Of a stretch of 5,716 nucleotides of DNA, positions 1 to 5,716 are shown piece by piece. The first letter of the stretch is position 1; every line of letters starts with the position of its first letter. Origin of the DNA: an uncultured Caryophanales bacterium (GTDB taxonomy: Bacteria > Bacillota_I > Bacilli_A > RF39 > UBA660); contig CAMYXG010000083.1 of NCBI GenBank assembly GCA_947303225.1, positions 1-5,716 of the forward strand, in the 5' to 3' direction. Made by a program: the position numbers and the translations under genes. The notes beneath the pieces were generated by a model. It was not told the origin of the DNA. It did not search any database and saw only the letters and a list, made by a program, of their open reading frames with translations.

Positions 1-2
1 GT

Positions 3-671
3 ATGGAAGAATTATTTAAAACATTAAAAAATAAACCAAAAGATTTAAAATTATACCAAACTGCCTTTTCTCATAGTTCTTATGTCAATGAGCATAAAAT
101 AAAAAATGATTATGAAAGACTAGAATTCTTAGGAGATGCAGTATTGGATTTAGTAGTAGCAGATTATCTATTTAGTAATCATAAAGAAAATGAAGGAGAA
201 ATGACGAAAGTTCGTGCTAGTTATGTTTGTGAAAATGCAAATTATTCTTATGCAAATAGTCTACATCTACAAAACTATATTTTAGTAGGAAACGGTGAAA
301 GTAAAGAAGGCATGAAAAAAGCCATTGTAGCAGATATATTTGAAGCATTAATTGGTGCGATCTATATAGATTTAGGATATGCTACTGCAAGAAAAACAAT
401 ATTAAAGGTTATTGTTCCATTCATTGAAGATCCAAATACTACTTTTTTTAGTGATTATAAGAGTACATTGCAAGAATATGTTCAAACAGAACAAAAATCT
501 CTAGAATACACTTTAATTAAAGAAGAAGGACCTGCTCATGATAAGCGTTTTACAATAGAAGTTAAAATAGATGGAATTGTATATGGAGAAGGAATAGGAA
601 ATAGTAAAAAAGAAGCAGAACAAGCAGCAGCTAAAGAAGCTTTAAATAAGATGGTTTTAAAGACTAAATAA
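3..671 (+). CDS. rnc: Ribonuclease III
   Basis: Cytoplasmic endonuclease that cuts double-stranded RNA, typically rRNA precursors and structured or sense-antisense mRNA duplexes, acting as a Mg2+-dependent homodimer. The 222-residue product is close to the usual bacterial length. The signature ERLEFLGDAVLDL starts at residue 38 and supplies E38, E41 and D45. The second catalytic pair, D111 and E114, lies in VADIFEALIGAIY. All the acidic residues known to be needed for cleavage are therefore present. A double-stranded RNA-binding domain follows at about residues 152-219, beginning DYKSTLQEYVQ and ending in the Ala/Lys-rich helix KKEAEQAAAKEAL. The ATG at position 3 gives the expected N-terminus, but only two bases precede it, so its ribosome site and upstream neighbour cannot be seen and a slightly earlier start is not excluded. 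No terminator is visible after the TAA, so some read-through into the next gene is possible. Confidence 0.97.
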   Translation: MEELFKTLKNKPKDLKLYQTAFSHSSYVNEHKIKNDYERLEFLGDAVLDLVVADYLFSNHKENEGEMTKVRASYVCENANYSYANSLHLQNYILVGNGESKEGMKKAIVADIFEALIGAIYIDLGYATARKTILKVIVPFIEDPNTTFFSDYKSTLQEYVQTEQKSLEYTLIKEEGPAHDKRFTIEVKIDGIVYGEGIGNSKKEAEQAAAKEALNKMVLKTK

Positions 672-697
672 ATGTTAAAAAAGTAAAACTATCAATA

Positions 698-726
698 TTT
701 ACTACATATACAAATTATGTTAGAAT
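698..726 (+). promoter_or_regulatory. Candidate sigma-A promoter of the pilin-like gene
   Basis: TTTACT at 698-703 matches the -35 consensus at four of six bases. After a 17-base spacer, TAGAAT at 721-726 matches the -10 consensus at five of six. TGT directly before it (718-720) makes an extended -10 element. Transcription would begin near 733, leaving a leader of about 24 bases. The score rests on motif matching in AT-rich DNA, where chance matches are common, but spacing and extension are both good. Confidence 0.5.
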
Positions 727-743
727 TAAGAAGAATAAATAGT

Positions 744-749
744 AGGGTG
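744..749 (+). promoter_or_regulatory. Ribosome binding site of the pilin-like gene
   Basis: AGGGTG ends seven bases before the ATG at 757. It is a shortened match to AGGAGGTG, weaker than the site in front of the RNase J gene. It supports the start that yields a complete class III signal peptide. Confidence 0.55.
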
Positions 750-756
750 TGTTTTT

Positions 757-3700
757 ATGAAGAAAAAAATAATAAAAAAATGTAATGGTTTTACAATTGT
801 TGAATTACTTGTAGCTGTGTCAATATTAGGAATTATAATGGGAATGAGTATTCCTATCATTCGTAATATTCAGTACCATAATACACAAAAGAAATTTAAT
901 GAATATGGAAAAGCGATGATTTCTAGTGCAAAACTATATCGTGATTCCTATGAAGAAGATTTATTTGGACATAAAGCATCTGGGTGTGCTTTAATATCGT
1001 TATCGCAATTAATGGAAAAGGACTTGATTAAAGATTTCCCTGAAAATAATATTACTTGCAATTATGAAGAAACAAAGGTTCGTATCATTAAAATTAATAA
1101 GCAATATGGATATAGTTATCAATTATTATGTGGTGTAGAATCAGATTCTCCTTCTTATGCTTTTTCTTCTCTTTCTAAAAAAGAAAAAACTCTCCAAAAA
1201 ATGATACAAGATAATAATGGAGAAGATGAATCAGTTGATTTGGAAGAGTCATTTGATAATCCTTTTGATGAGTTTAGTTTATCAACATGTAATATTAATT
1301 CAAGTATGGAAATAGAAGCAAATCCAAACAATGGAATAGAGAAAGCAGAATCTTATTCTGTAAGAATAAGATTATCTAGTAATACTGGAATCAGTAGTAC
1401 TAGTAGTCCAGTTAAAATTCAATATACTTGGGTAGAAGCAACCGAGTCGATTGACTTAGATATAATAGATTATAATACGATTACAAATTGGAAATCATTA
1501 CAATTTTCTAAAATAGAAAGTGAATTATCTCAACAAGAAAAACTATTATCTTCTTCTACTGGTAGTATTCAAGCAGATTCATATGAAATATTCCCACCAA
1601 CGACAGAAGCAAATAAATGGTACTTAGTATTAAAAATTAATAGTTTTAAGGATTTAACAGGAGAATCTTATCCAAATACTTATGAAATATTTGGTATTTA
1701 CAATATCGCTAAAAAATATACATTAACTTATGATGATAATGGTGGAAGTGGATGTTCTACTGATAATAAAAAAATTGAGAAATTACTTGGAAAAGGAGAT
1801 AACGATACTTGGGGAAAACTATGTACGCCAACAAAGAATAATAGTACTTTTGTTGGATGGAATACAAAAAAAGATGGTACTGGAACAAAAGTTACTAAGA
1901 ATACTCCTGTTACATCTGAGATGAAGGTATATGCTCAATGGGAACCTTCAAAAGTAATCATTCGTTACAAGTTAATGAGTAATGAAACATTAACAGAAAA
2001 TACATATTCTGAAGATACTCCACCAAAACATTTTAAATGGAAAAAGGGAAATGAAGATTTAATTGAAAGAAGCAATGATGGTGGGGATTATGAAATATAC
2101 ACTACTACGATAACGTTTGGTACTAATCGAGAACTCAATCTAGCCAATTATAATAATGAGCATGCATTAAATATAAAAAGTAGTTCAGGGTATACAGCAG
2201 CAAAGAGTGGGGCAGAATGGATTTGTGAAAGTGGATGTAAAAATAATAATCAAACATTCTCTCATAGTAAAATAACGATTAATAATACTGAAAATATTTG
2301 TGATACTAGTAATGGAAACTGTACCATTAATATTAGAGTAAACTGGGATCCGTCGAGTATACCGGCTATTCCTGTTTCTTTGAATCAACAAGGAGGAAGT
2401 GGAGGAACAGCAACTATTTATGCAAAATCTAATAAATGGTATACCATAGGAAATCCTACAGCAAGTACTAGTAATACTACAAGCATTACAAAGCCAAGTA
2501 AAGCAGGATATACTTTTGGAGGATACTTTACTGAAGTAGGTGGAAAAGGTACACAAAAAATTAGAGCTGATGGTACAATTAATGCAACTTCTAGTGAGAT
2601 TACTTCTTCTACAACTTGGTATGCAAAATGGATACTAAATACTTGTACGATTAATTTTTCCCCAAATGGAGGAACATTTAATAATAATTCAACGAATACA
2701 ACACAGACCATAAAGTATGGAGAAAAACAAGATGACTTTTGGAATGCTAACGGGGGGACATATGATGCTTCAAGAAATGGCTATACAGTAGATCAAAGTG
2801 ACGCATGGATATTATCTAATAGTTCTAAGACATTTGATGAAAGCAAATCATATACTGCATTAGATGTATGTTCAGATTTAAAAAATGGTAATCAAACTGT
2901 TACGCTAAATGCAAATTGGAAAGCTAAGATATATGTATCTTCTTCAGGAAACGATACCACCGGATATGGTTCAATTGCCAAACCATACAAAACAATTTCA
3001 AAAGCATATTCTGTTATTCCTAATAGCAACTCAACAATATATCTTACAAGTGATATAGTAGCAGATAGTCAAATAACTTTTGATAGTAATAAAGCTTTTA
3101 ATCTAACAAGTTGTACTAAAAATTCTAATAATACATGCAGTGTTTCAACCTCCTATACTATTTCTAGGAAAAGTAATTTTAAAAATGGAAATGTGATTTA
3201 TATATCAAAAGGATCATTAACACTATCTCATATAATTTTAAATGGTCAAAATGTACAGGCAGATTGGGCATTATTACGCTGTAGAGGTAATGGTGCAATG
3301 CTATATATTAAAGATGGAACTATCTTAAAAAATAACATTAAAATTCGAGAAAATAATGCTAATGGAAAGCCAGGTGGAGCATTAGGTGTGTTGGAAAAAT
3401 GTCAAGCAACAATGTCAGGTGGATCAATTACAAATAGTAAAGCACCTCGTGGAGCAGGAGTATATGTTGATGCAGAATCTACTTTTACCATGTCAGGAGG
3501 TTCCATATATGGTAATAACGCAACGTATAGTTATGGTGGCGGTGTTCTAGTAAGTGGGATATTTAATATGACAGCAGGTAATATTTATAATAATAAAGCA
3601 GCAATGAAAGGTGGAGGAGTATATGTAAATTCTACCGGAACTTTTACAATAAGTGGAGGTAATTCAATTATAAAGAAGAATAATGCAGCATCTGATGGAG

Positions 3701-3819
3701 GAATTTTTGTTGTAAGTGGAGGAACTTACAATAGAGCTGCTGGAACTTATATTTGTAAAAATAATAATCCAACTAATGATTATAATGTTAGTTCAACAAC
3801 AGTTCCTAAATGTCAATAA
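757..3819 (+). CDS. Large modular pilin-like surface protein with InlB-type repeats and beta-helix
   Basis: Predicted exported protein of 1020 residues, anchored or assembled through a type IV pilin-type N-terminus; an adhesive or surface-binding role is inference. The basic leader ends KKCNG, with predicted prepilin peptidase cleavage after G11. Next comes FTIVELLVAVSILGIIMG with F12 at +1 and the conserved Glu at +5 (E16), then an amphipathic helix to about residue 65. Residues 66-135 resemble a small pilin head with C77, C101 and C125. An acidic linker (about 145-173) leads to an Ig-like beta region (about 198-316). InlB/Listeria-Bacteroides repeats lie near 320-397, 538-627 and 629-722, each with an NGG- or QGG-like start and a Trp-containing end such as VYAQW; 398-532 is a degenerate relative. 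From about 725, IYVSSSGNDTTGYGS opens a Gly-rich right-handed beta-helix with repeated SGG and GGGVYV rungs. There is no LPXTG motif or C-terminal membrane helix. The protein carries 18 cysteines after the cleavage site. The gene has its own promoter and terminator. Prepilin peptidase and assembly ATPase genes are not in the window. Confidence 0.9.
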   Translation: MKKKIIKKCNGFTIVELLVAVSILGIIMGMSIPIIRNIQYHNTQKKFNEYGKAMISSAKLYRDSYEEDLFGHKASGCALISLSQLMEKDLIKDFPENNITCNYEETKVRIIKINKQYGYSYQLLCGVESDSPSYAFSSLSKKEKTLQKMIQDNNGEDESVDLEESFDNPFDEFSLSTCNINSSMEIEANPNNGIEKAESYSVRIRLSSNTGISSTSSPVKIQYTWVEATESIDLDIIDYNTITNWKSLQFSKIESELSQQEKLLSSSTGSIQADSYEIFPPTTEANKWYLVLKINSFKDLTGESYPNTYEIFGIYNIAKKYTLTYDDNGGSGCSTDNKKIEKLLGKGDNDTWGKLCTPTKNNSTFVGWNTKKDGTGTKVTKNTPVTSEMKVYAQWEPSKVIIRYKLMSNETLTENTYSEDTPPKHFKWKKGNEDLIERSNDGGDYEIYTTTITFGTNRELNLANYNNEHALNIKSSSGYTAAKSGAEWICESGCKNNNQTFSHSKITINNTENICDTSNGNCTINIRVNWDPSSIPAIPVSLNQQGGSGGTATIYAKSNKWYTIGNPTASTSNTTSITKPSKAGYTFGGYFTEVGGKGTQKIRADGTINATSSEITSSTTWYAKWILNTCTINFSPNGGTFNNNSTNTTQTIKYGEKQDDFWNANGGTYDASRNGYTVDQSDAWILSNSSKTFDESKSYTALDVCSDLKNGNQTVTLNANWKAKIYVSSSGNDTTGYGSIAKPYKTISKAYSVIPNSNSTIYLTSDIVADSQITFDSNKAFNLTSCTKNSNNTCSVSTSYTISRKSNFKNGNVIYISKGSLTLSHIILNGQNVQADWALLRCRGNGAMLYIKDGTILKNNIKIRENNANGKPGGALGVLEKCQATMSGGSITNSKAPRGAGVYVDAESTFTMSGGSIYGNNATYSYGGGVLVSGIFNMTAGNIYNNKAAMKGGGVYVNSTGTFTISGGNSIIKKNNAASDGGIFVVSGGTYNRAAGTYICKNNNPTNDYNVSSTTVPKCQ
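1714..2922 (+). repeat. InlB B-type (Listeria-Bacteroides) repeat region, protein level
   Basis: Four successive modules of the pilin-like protein. Three carry recognisable InlB B-repeat features: YTLTYDDNGGSG to VYAQWEP (1714-1947), IPVSLNQQGGSGG to TTWYAKWI (2368-2637), and TCTINFSPNGGT to VTLNANWKA (2641-2922). The first two contain the internal marks TFVGWNT and AGYTFGGYF, followed by KDGTGTK or GGKGTQK. The fourth (1948-2352) keeps only the closing INIRVNW and is otherwise divergent. These are short beta-grasp-like modules common as stalks of Gram-positive surface proteins. They are diverged at DNA level, so recent slippage is unlikely. Confidence 0.75.
3406..3762 (+). repeat. Beta-helix rung repeats, about 78-81 bases per unit
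   Basis: Imperfect tandem coding repeat near the C-terminus of the pilin-like protein. Rungs begin ATMSGGSI (residue 884), FTMSGGSI (910), FNMTAGNI (936), FTISGGNS (963) and TYNRAAGT (990), giving spacings of 26, 26, 27 and 27 residues. Each of the first four continues to a Gly-rich turn such as RGAGVYV, YGGGVLV, KGGGVYV or DGGIFVV. This periodicity fits the coils of a right-handed parallel beta-helix of the pectate-lyase/polymorphic-outer-membrane-protein type. The DNA copies are related, for example atgtcagg at 3412 and again at 3490, but not identical. Confidence 0.8.
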
Positions 3820-3834
3820 TATAGAGTATAGACT

Positions 3835-3868
3835 AAAATAGGATATCAAACTGATTTCCTATTTTTTT
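3835..3868 (+). terminator. Intrinsic terminator after the pilin-like gene
   Basis: AAAATAGGA (3835-3843) pairs with TCCTATTTT (3857-3865). After one T-T mismatch the stem continues as ATCA/TGAT around a three-base AAC loop. This gives 13 pairs in total, running into a seven-T tract (3862-3868). It begins 15 bases after the TAA stop. The stem is AT-rich, as expected in this genome. Confidence 0.85.
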
Positions 3869-3872
3869 GACC

Positions 3873-3901
3873 TTTTCAATTAATTTAGAATGTGTTATAA
3901 T
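3873..3901 (+). promoter_or_regulatory. Promoter of the RNase J-family gene
   Basis: TATAAT at 3896-3901 is a perfect -10 element, and TGT directly before it (3893-3895) gives an extended -10. TTTTCA at 3873-3878 is a four-of-six -35 with a 17-base spacer. Transcription would start near 3908, leaving a leader of about 37 bases before the ATG at 3945. A better-looking TTGACC at 3867-3872 lies 23 bases from the -10, too far for a normal sigma-A promoter. The promoter starts only four bases after the preceding terminator's T tract. Confidence 0.75.
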
Positions 3902-3931
3902 GAAGATGCTGTTTTTCGGTTCCATAAAAAG

Positions 3932-3938
3932 AAAGGAG
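3932..3938 (+). promoter_or_regulatory. Ribosome binding site fixing the RNase J start
   Basis: AAAGGAG ends six bases before the ATG at 3945, which is ideal spacing. It decides in favour of the product starting MSKIKIFALGG and against the upstream in-frame TTG at 3867. Confidence 0.9.
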
Positions 3939-3944
3939 AAAAAA

Positions 3945-5597
3945 ATGAGTAAAATAAAAATATTTGCCTTAGGTGGATTAAATGAAAACGGAAAAAACAT
4001 GTATGTAGTAAATGTAGATAAAGATATTTTTGTTTTTGATGCCGGTTTAAAATATGATAATGATCTTAATCTAGGAATTGATTATATTATTCCTAATTTT
4101 GATTATTTAATAAAGAATAAAAAAAATATAAAGGGAATTTTTCTAACACATGGTCATGAAACAAATATGGGAGCAATCCCAGATATTTTAGATGCTATTC
4201 CGGAAGTTCCTATTTATGGTACAAAACTAACATTAGAAATTGTAAAAAGAGACTTGAGTAAAAAAACGTTAGAAAAAGGAAATTTAAATGAAATAAAGCC
4301 ACATATTAAACTAGACTTTGGAAAAAATTCCATATTTCCAATATCAGTAACTCACTCCATACCAGATGCATTATGTTATGTATTATATACGCCAGATGGA
4401 GCAATTGTATATACAGGTGATTTTACATTTGATTCTACAATGATGGGTTCTTATAAAACAGATATTGGAAAACTAGCATATGTTGGAAAACAAGGAGTTT
4501 TATGTTTATTAAGTGAATCTTTTTATGCGGATCATCCTGGACATACTTCACCTCAAAATAGAGTAAGTGGCTTTATCAAAGAGGTAATGAATAAATCAAA
4601 TAATCGTATTATCGCAACTATTTTACCTGCCCACTTTTATCGAATTCAAGAACTATTTAATGAAGTATCTCAAACCCATAGAAAGATTGTAATAATGGGA
4701 AAACCTCTTCAGGAATTAATCAATCAAGCCATAGAAGAAGGATACTTAACGATAAATAAAGATAAAATTGGAACACTATCAGATTTAGAAAGCAATAATG
4801 CCATTGTATTAATATCAGATGGTAAAGAAAAACCCTTTGCTAATTTAGAAAGAATTATAAAAGGATTTGATAAGTATATTACAATTAAAGAAACCGATAC
4901 CATTTTTATAACAGAACCATCTTATCCAGGAATCGAAAAACGTTTAGCAGTTATAATGGATGAGATAGCAATGTTAGGAGCAGATGCAATCAGCTTATCA
5001 AATAAAAAGCACTTATCACATCATGCATCACGTGAAGATTTAATGCTAATGATTAATTTAATGAATCCTAAGTATTATTTTCCTGTAAAAGGAGAATATC
5101 GTAACCAATATGCTAATGCAGAAATAGCTGAAGAGTTAGGAATTGCGAAAGAAAATATCATCTTAAAATTAAATGGTGATGTATTTGAAATGGTAGGAGG
5201 AAACCAAACAGAATCCAGAGAAAGAATTGAAACAGATGAAATATTAATTGATGGTAAAAATCAAGGAGATATTGGCGATTTAGTATTAAAAGATCGAGAA
5301 ATGTTAGGAGAAAATGGAATCGTTATTATTAGTTGTACTTTAGATAAAAATACAAAAAAAGTATTAGGTGGACCGGAAATACTAACAAGAGGATTTATTT
5401 ATGTAAAAGAAAGTCAAGATTTGCTAGAAGAAACAAAAGCAATTTCAAAAGAAGTAATTGAATCCAACATAGAACCAAGTACAAAAAGAGTAGACTATTC
5501 AAAAATAAAGAATGATGTAAGGGATGTACTAGGAAAATTCTTCTACAAAGAGACAGAAGCAAAACCAATGATTATTACAGTCATTCAAGAAGTGTAA
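3945..5597 (+). CDS. rnjB: Ribonuclease J family protein, RNase J2-like with altered metal site
   Basis: Metallo-beta-lactamase/beta-CASP ribonuclease of the RNase J family, acting in mRNA decay and RNA 5'-end maturation in the cytoplasm. The 550 residues match the usual length of about 555. The N-terminus MSKIKIFALGGLNENGKNMYVV is typical. VTHSIPDA (H137) and TGDFTFD (D159) are conserved, as are the closing domain from IGDLVLKDREML through GGPEILTRGFIYVKES and the C-terminal KPMIITVIQEV. The core motif, normally HxHxDH, reads H69-G-H71-E-T73-N74, so the Asp and second His of one metal site are missing. PVHGEYR reads PVKGEYR (K382). SGHGS reads SHHAS, keeping H360. TGSQGEP is degraded to SDGKEKP (291-297). 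Bacillus RNase J2, a poorly active partner of J1, also lacks the Asp-His pair (HGHDEN), hence the J2-like call. The protein is probably a regulatory or structural subunit rather than the main nuclease. True orthology to rnjB is uncertain, and a J1-type gene should exist elsewhere. Translation from an upstream in-frame TTG (3867) would lie before the predicted transcript start. Confidence 0.9.
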   Translation: MSKIKIFALGGLNENGKNMYVVNVDKDIFVFDAGLKYDNDLNLGIDYIIPNFDYLIKNKKNIKGIFLTHGHETNMGAIPDILDAIPEVPIYGTKLTLEIVKRDLSKKTLEKGNLNEIKPHIKLDFGKNSIFPISVTHSIPDALCYVLYTPDGAIVYTGDFTFDSTMMGSYKTDIGKLAYVGKQGVLCLLSESFYADHPGHTSPQNRVSGFIKEVMNKSNNRIIATILPAHFYRIQELFNEVSQTHRKIVIMGKPLQELINQAIEEGYLTINKDKIGTLSDLESNNAIVLISDGKEKPFANLERIIKGFDKYITIKETDTIFITEPSYPGIEKRLAVIMDEIAMLGADAISLSNKKHLSHHASREDLMLMINLMNPKYYFPVKGEYRNQYANAEIAEELGIAKENIILKLNGDVFEMVGGNQTESRERIETDEILIDGKNQGDIGDLVLKDREMLGENGIVIISCTLDKNTKKVLGGPEILTRGFIYVKESQDLLEETKAISKEVIESNIEPSTKRVDYSKIKNDVRDVLGKFFYKETEAKPMIITVIQEV

Positions 5598-5606
5598 AAT
5601 ATTCAT

Positions 5607-5626
5607 AAGAAAGATTATTCTTTCTT
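5607..5626 (+). terminator. Weak hairpin after the RNase J gene, possible terminator
   Basis: AAGAAAGA (5607-5614) and TCTTTCTT (5619-5626) form an eight-pair stem around a TTAT loop, ten bases after the stop codon. Only two pairs are G-C. The tract that follows (TCATTTG) is a poor U run, and the tRNA begins six bases later. It could be a weak terminator, or a processing structure if rnj and the tRNA are co-transcribed. Confidence 0.35.
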
Positions 5627-5632
5627 TCATTT

Positions 5633-5709
5633 GTATCCGTAGCTCAGTTGGATAGAGCAATCGCCTCCTAAGCGGTAGGTCATGAGTTCGAATCTCATCG
5701 GGTACACCA
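5633..5709 (+). tRNA. tRNA-Arg (anticodon CCU)
   Basis: A full cloverleaf can be folded. The acceptor arm is GTATCCG (5633-5639) with CGGGTAC (5699-5705), containing one T-G pair. The D arm is GCTC/GAGC. The anticodon stem is ATCGC/GCGGT around the loop CTCCTAA, with CCT at 5667-5669. A five-base variable loop is followed by the T arm ATGAG-TTCGAAT-CTCAT. Discriminator A5706 is followed by an encoded CCA. The anticodon CCU reads the AGG arginine codon. The gene lies 35 bases after the RNase J stop on the same strand and may be co-transcribed with it; I see no strong promoter of its own. Confidence 0.97.
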
Positions 5710-5716
5710 TTGAAAT

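Noticed and set aside
1730..1924. Plus-strand 64-codon frame within the pilin-like gene
   Set aside because: It is out of frame with a gene that is intact through this stretch and gives no recognisable product. Nothing suggests a frameshift.
2185..2556. Open frame of 123 codons on the minus strand inside the pilin-like gene
   Set aside because: It lies wholly antisense to a well-supported gene. Its product is a Ser/Ile/Cys-rich low-complexity string with no recognisable domain, as expected from the complement of repetitive Asn/Thr/Gly codons.
2418..2711. Second minus-strand open frame of 97 codons in the same region
   Set aside because: It is a shadow of the InlB-type repeats. It overlaps the other antisense frame, and its Val/Leu/Pro-rich product follows from the complement of the repeat codons.
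3406..3762. Possible CRISPR or satellite array because of the regular 78-81 base spacing
   Set aside because: The periodicity is at protein level (beta-helix rungs). The DNA units are imperfect, contiguous and in an open frame, with no constant repeat/variable spacer structure.
3867..3872. TTGACC as the -35 element of the RNase J promoter
   Set aside because: It lies 23 bases from the perfect TATAAT and 13 bases from TAGAAT at 3886, neither an acceptable spacing. TTTTCA at 3873 gives 17 bases.
3867..3944. Upstream TTG start for the RNase J gene, adding 26 residues
   Set aside because: It has no ribosome site, starts inside the terminator T tract and would span the promoter. The ATG at 3945 has an ideal AAAGGAG and gives the family-typical N-terminus.
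5572..5600. Separate promoter for the tRNA (TAAAAT at 5595-5600)
   Set aside because: The -10 is a fair match, but the -35 position (TTATTA) matches only three of six bases and there is no extended -10 TG. It is too weak to annotate.

Overview
The window comes from an AT-rich, low-GC Gram-positive type bacterium (Bacillota). Supporting signs are an RNase III gene together with an RNase J gene, Shine-Dalgarno sites, extended -10 sigma-A-like promoters and a U-tract hairpin terminator. Trp is encoded by TGG, and the long frames are intact under the standard bacterial code, so this is not a TGA=Trp mollicute. The surface-protein style (prepilin N-terminus joined to InlB/Listeria-Bacteroides repeats and a beta-helix) is one I associate with uncultured gut Bacilli and Erysipelotrichia-like lineages. 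That placement is inference.

Layout, all on the + strand: (1) 3-671, rnc, ribonuclease III with a complete catalytic set and a double-stranded RNA-binding domain. (2) 672-756, an intergenic stretch with no visible terminator for rnc but a good candidate promoter and a ribosome site for the next gene. (3) 757-3819, one 1020-residue modular pilin-like surface protein. Its order is a class III signal/pilin helix, a pilin-like head, an Ig-like beta region, three recognisable InlB-type repeats plus one degenerate module, and a right-handed beta-helix with 26-27 residue rungs. (4) 3835-3901, an intrinsic terminator set directly against an extended -10 promoter. (5) 3945-5597, an RNase J-family gene whose metal-binding motif is altered in the manner of the non-catalytic Bacillus RNase J2 subunit. 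(6) 5607-5626, a weak hairpin. (7) 5633-5709, tRNA-Arg(CCU) with encoded CCA.

The two ribonucleases belong to the same general process, processing and decay of structured and single-stranded RNA. The surface protein between them has its own promoter and terminator and looks like an accessory gene lodged between housekeeping genes. It probably works with a type IV pilus or competence-pilus machine encoded elsewhere. The two points most worth following are its architecture, a very large pilin-anchored, cysteine-rich adhesin candidate, and the loss of several expected metal ligands in the RNase J homologue. Nothing here points to CRISPR, phage or insertion sequences.
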